Shown here piece by piece: positions 63,579 through 64,000 of a stretch of DNA of 64,000 nucleotides (positions within the stretch are counted from its first letter, which is position 1; the number at the start of each line of letters is the position of its first letter). Source of the stretch: Batkoa obscura (Eukaryota > Entomophthoromycota > Entomophthoromycetes > Entomophthorales > Batkoaceae); the NCBI GenBank assembly GCA_030770535.1, contig JASVEC010000017.1:558001-622000 (forward strand). The letters are read 5' to 3'. The notes beneath the pieces are model-generated. The model worked only from the letters and a program-made list of their open reading frames with translations, was not told where the DNA came from and made no database searches. The position numbers and the translations under genes were made by a program.

Positions 63579-64000
63579 ATGTTATTAAAAAATCATCAAA
63601 TATTCAGCTTCTTTTTAGTATCTTTATACTATCTATTAACGATAGAAGCCCAAAAATTAAGTATCAAATGTCGGAGCCCAAAACTACGTAAAGAAATTCG
63701 AGAACTAACAAATGAAGAGTATTTTCGATATATCAATGCAATAAAAAAGTTGCATAGTCGACCCTGGAAAGATCGATTATCCCAATATGAACGATTTAGT
63801 AAAACTCATGTTGAAAATAAACCATATGCTCATTCTAGACCTGCTTTTTTACCCTGGCATCGTCGATTTTTAAGAGAATATGAATTAGCATTACAAAAAA
63901 TTGATCCACGAATCATTTTACCTTATTGGGATTGGACCTTGGATTCAGATGAACCTCATTTATCACCCGTGTTGAGTAATAAATATATGGGTGGTAATGG
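63579..64000 (+). CDS. Second secreted tyrosinase, 5' part (cut by window end)
   Basis: The frame from the ATG at 63579 runs open to the window end. A signal peptide (MLLKNHQIFSFFLVSLYYLLTIEAQ) is followed by KCRSPKLRKEIRELTNEEY, THVENKPYAHSRPAFLPWHRRFL (the CuA region, with H residues in HSRPAFLPWH) and IILPYWDWTLDSDEPHLSPVL. It is clearly homologous to the neighbouring tyrosinase (FLPWHR-Y-R---L, LPYWDW, SPVL--YMGG) but shorter before CuA. CuB and the C-terminus are outside the window. The two genes probably arose by inverted tandem duplication. Confidence 0.93.
   Translation, partial: MLLKNHQIFSFFLVSLYYLLTIEAQKLSIKCRSPKLRKEIRELTNEEYFRYINAIKKLHSRPWKDRLSQYERFSKTHVENKPYAHSRPAFLPWHRRFLREYELALQKIDPRIILPYWDWTLDSDEPHLSPVLSNKYMGGN

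Overview
The window is strongly AT-rich eukaryotic nuclear DNA. Introns are short (mostly 40-60 bp, GTAAGT..TAG), intergenic spacers are long and low in complexity, tRNA genes are eukaryotic, and the housekeeping genes are fungal in type (RPB1, SUA5, Srv2/CAP, elongin A, KIN17, small TIMs). A rhizoferrin-type NIS siderophore synthetase, secreted tyrosinases and many Ser/Thr- or Asn/Gly-rich secreted proteins suggest an early-diverging fungus. An entomophthoralean such as Conidiobolus is my best guess; this is inference, not proof.

Layout. 1-2984: 3' part of a Ty3/gypsy LTR retrotransposon cut by the window edge. 3748-8233: a putative iron locus, with a UPF0014/FetB-like membrane protein and an NIS siderophore synthetase transcribed divergently. 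The shared 1.4 kb spacer holds five sites matching the fungal iron-GATA consensus ATCWGATAA. 8709-8780: tRNA-Asp. 9981-18890: a tandem family of five small Ser/Thr-rich, probably GPI-anchored proteins with a shared promoter module (GCCAAG, about 40 bp, CTTGGC, then TATA). This array also holds a decayed 3' copy of the siderophore synthetase and copies of a ~95 bp MITE-like element. 19980-27329: further secreted low-complexity proteins on the minus strand and one unknown membrane protein.

26479-41526 is a recent rearrangement zone. A 1714 bp inverted duplication (26479-28192 / 39813-41526) has both inner ends at the first base of a tRNA-Ala gene. Between the arms lie an 896 bp direct duplication of an Hsp20 gene, a third tRNA-Ala, KIN17, elongin A, a CAP/SCP secreted protein, a terpene-cyclase-like gene and a broken F-box/LRR gene.

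41702-64000 is ordinary gene-dense DNA: SUA5, RPB1 (with a degenerate CTD), a PPR-like mitochondrial protein, a kelch membrane protein, a mitochondrial carrier, CAP/Srv2, two divergent small TIM genes, and two divergent secreted tyrosinases, the last cut by the window end.

The most interesting unit is the iron locus. A siderophore synthetase, a candidate metal-transport partner and a dense iron-GATA site cluster sit together, with a dead partial copy of the synthetase 2.4 kb downstream. Next are the fixed-spacing promoter module of the secreted-protein array, the MITE family, and the tRNA-bounded inverted duplication.
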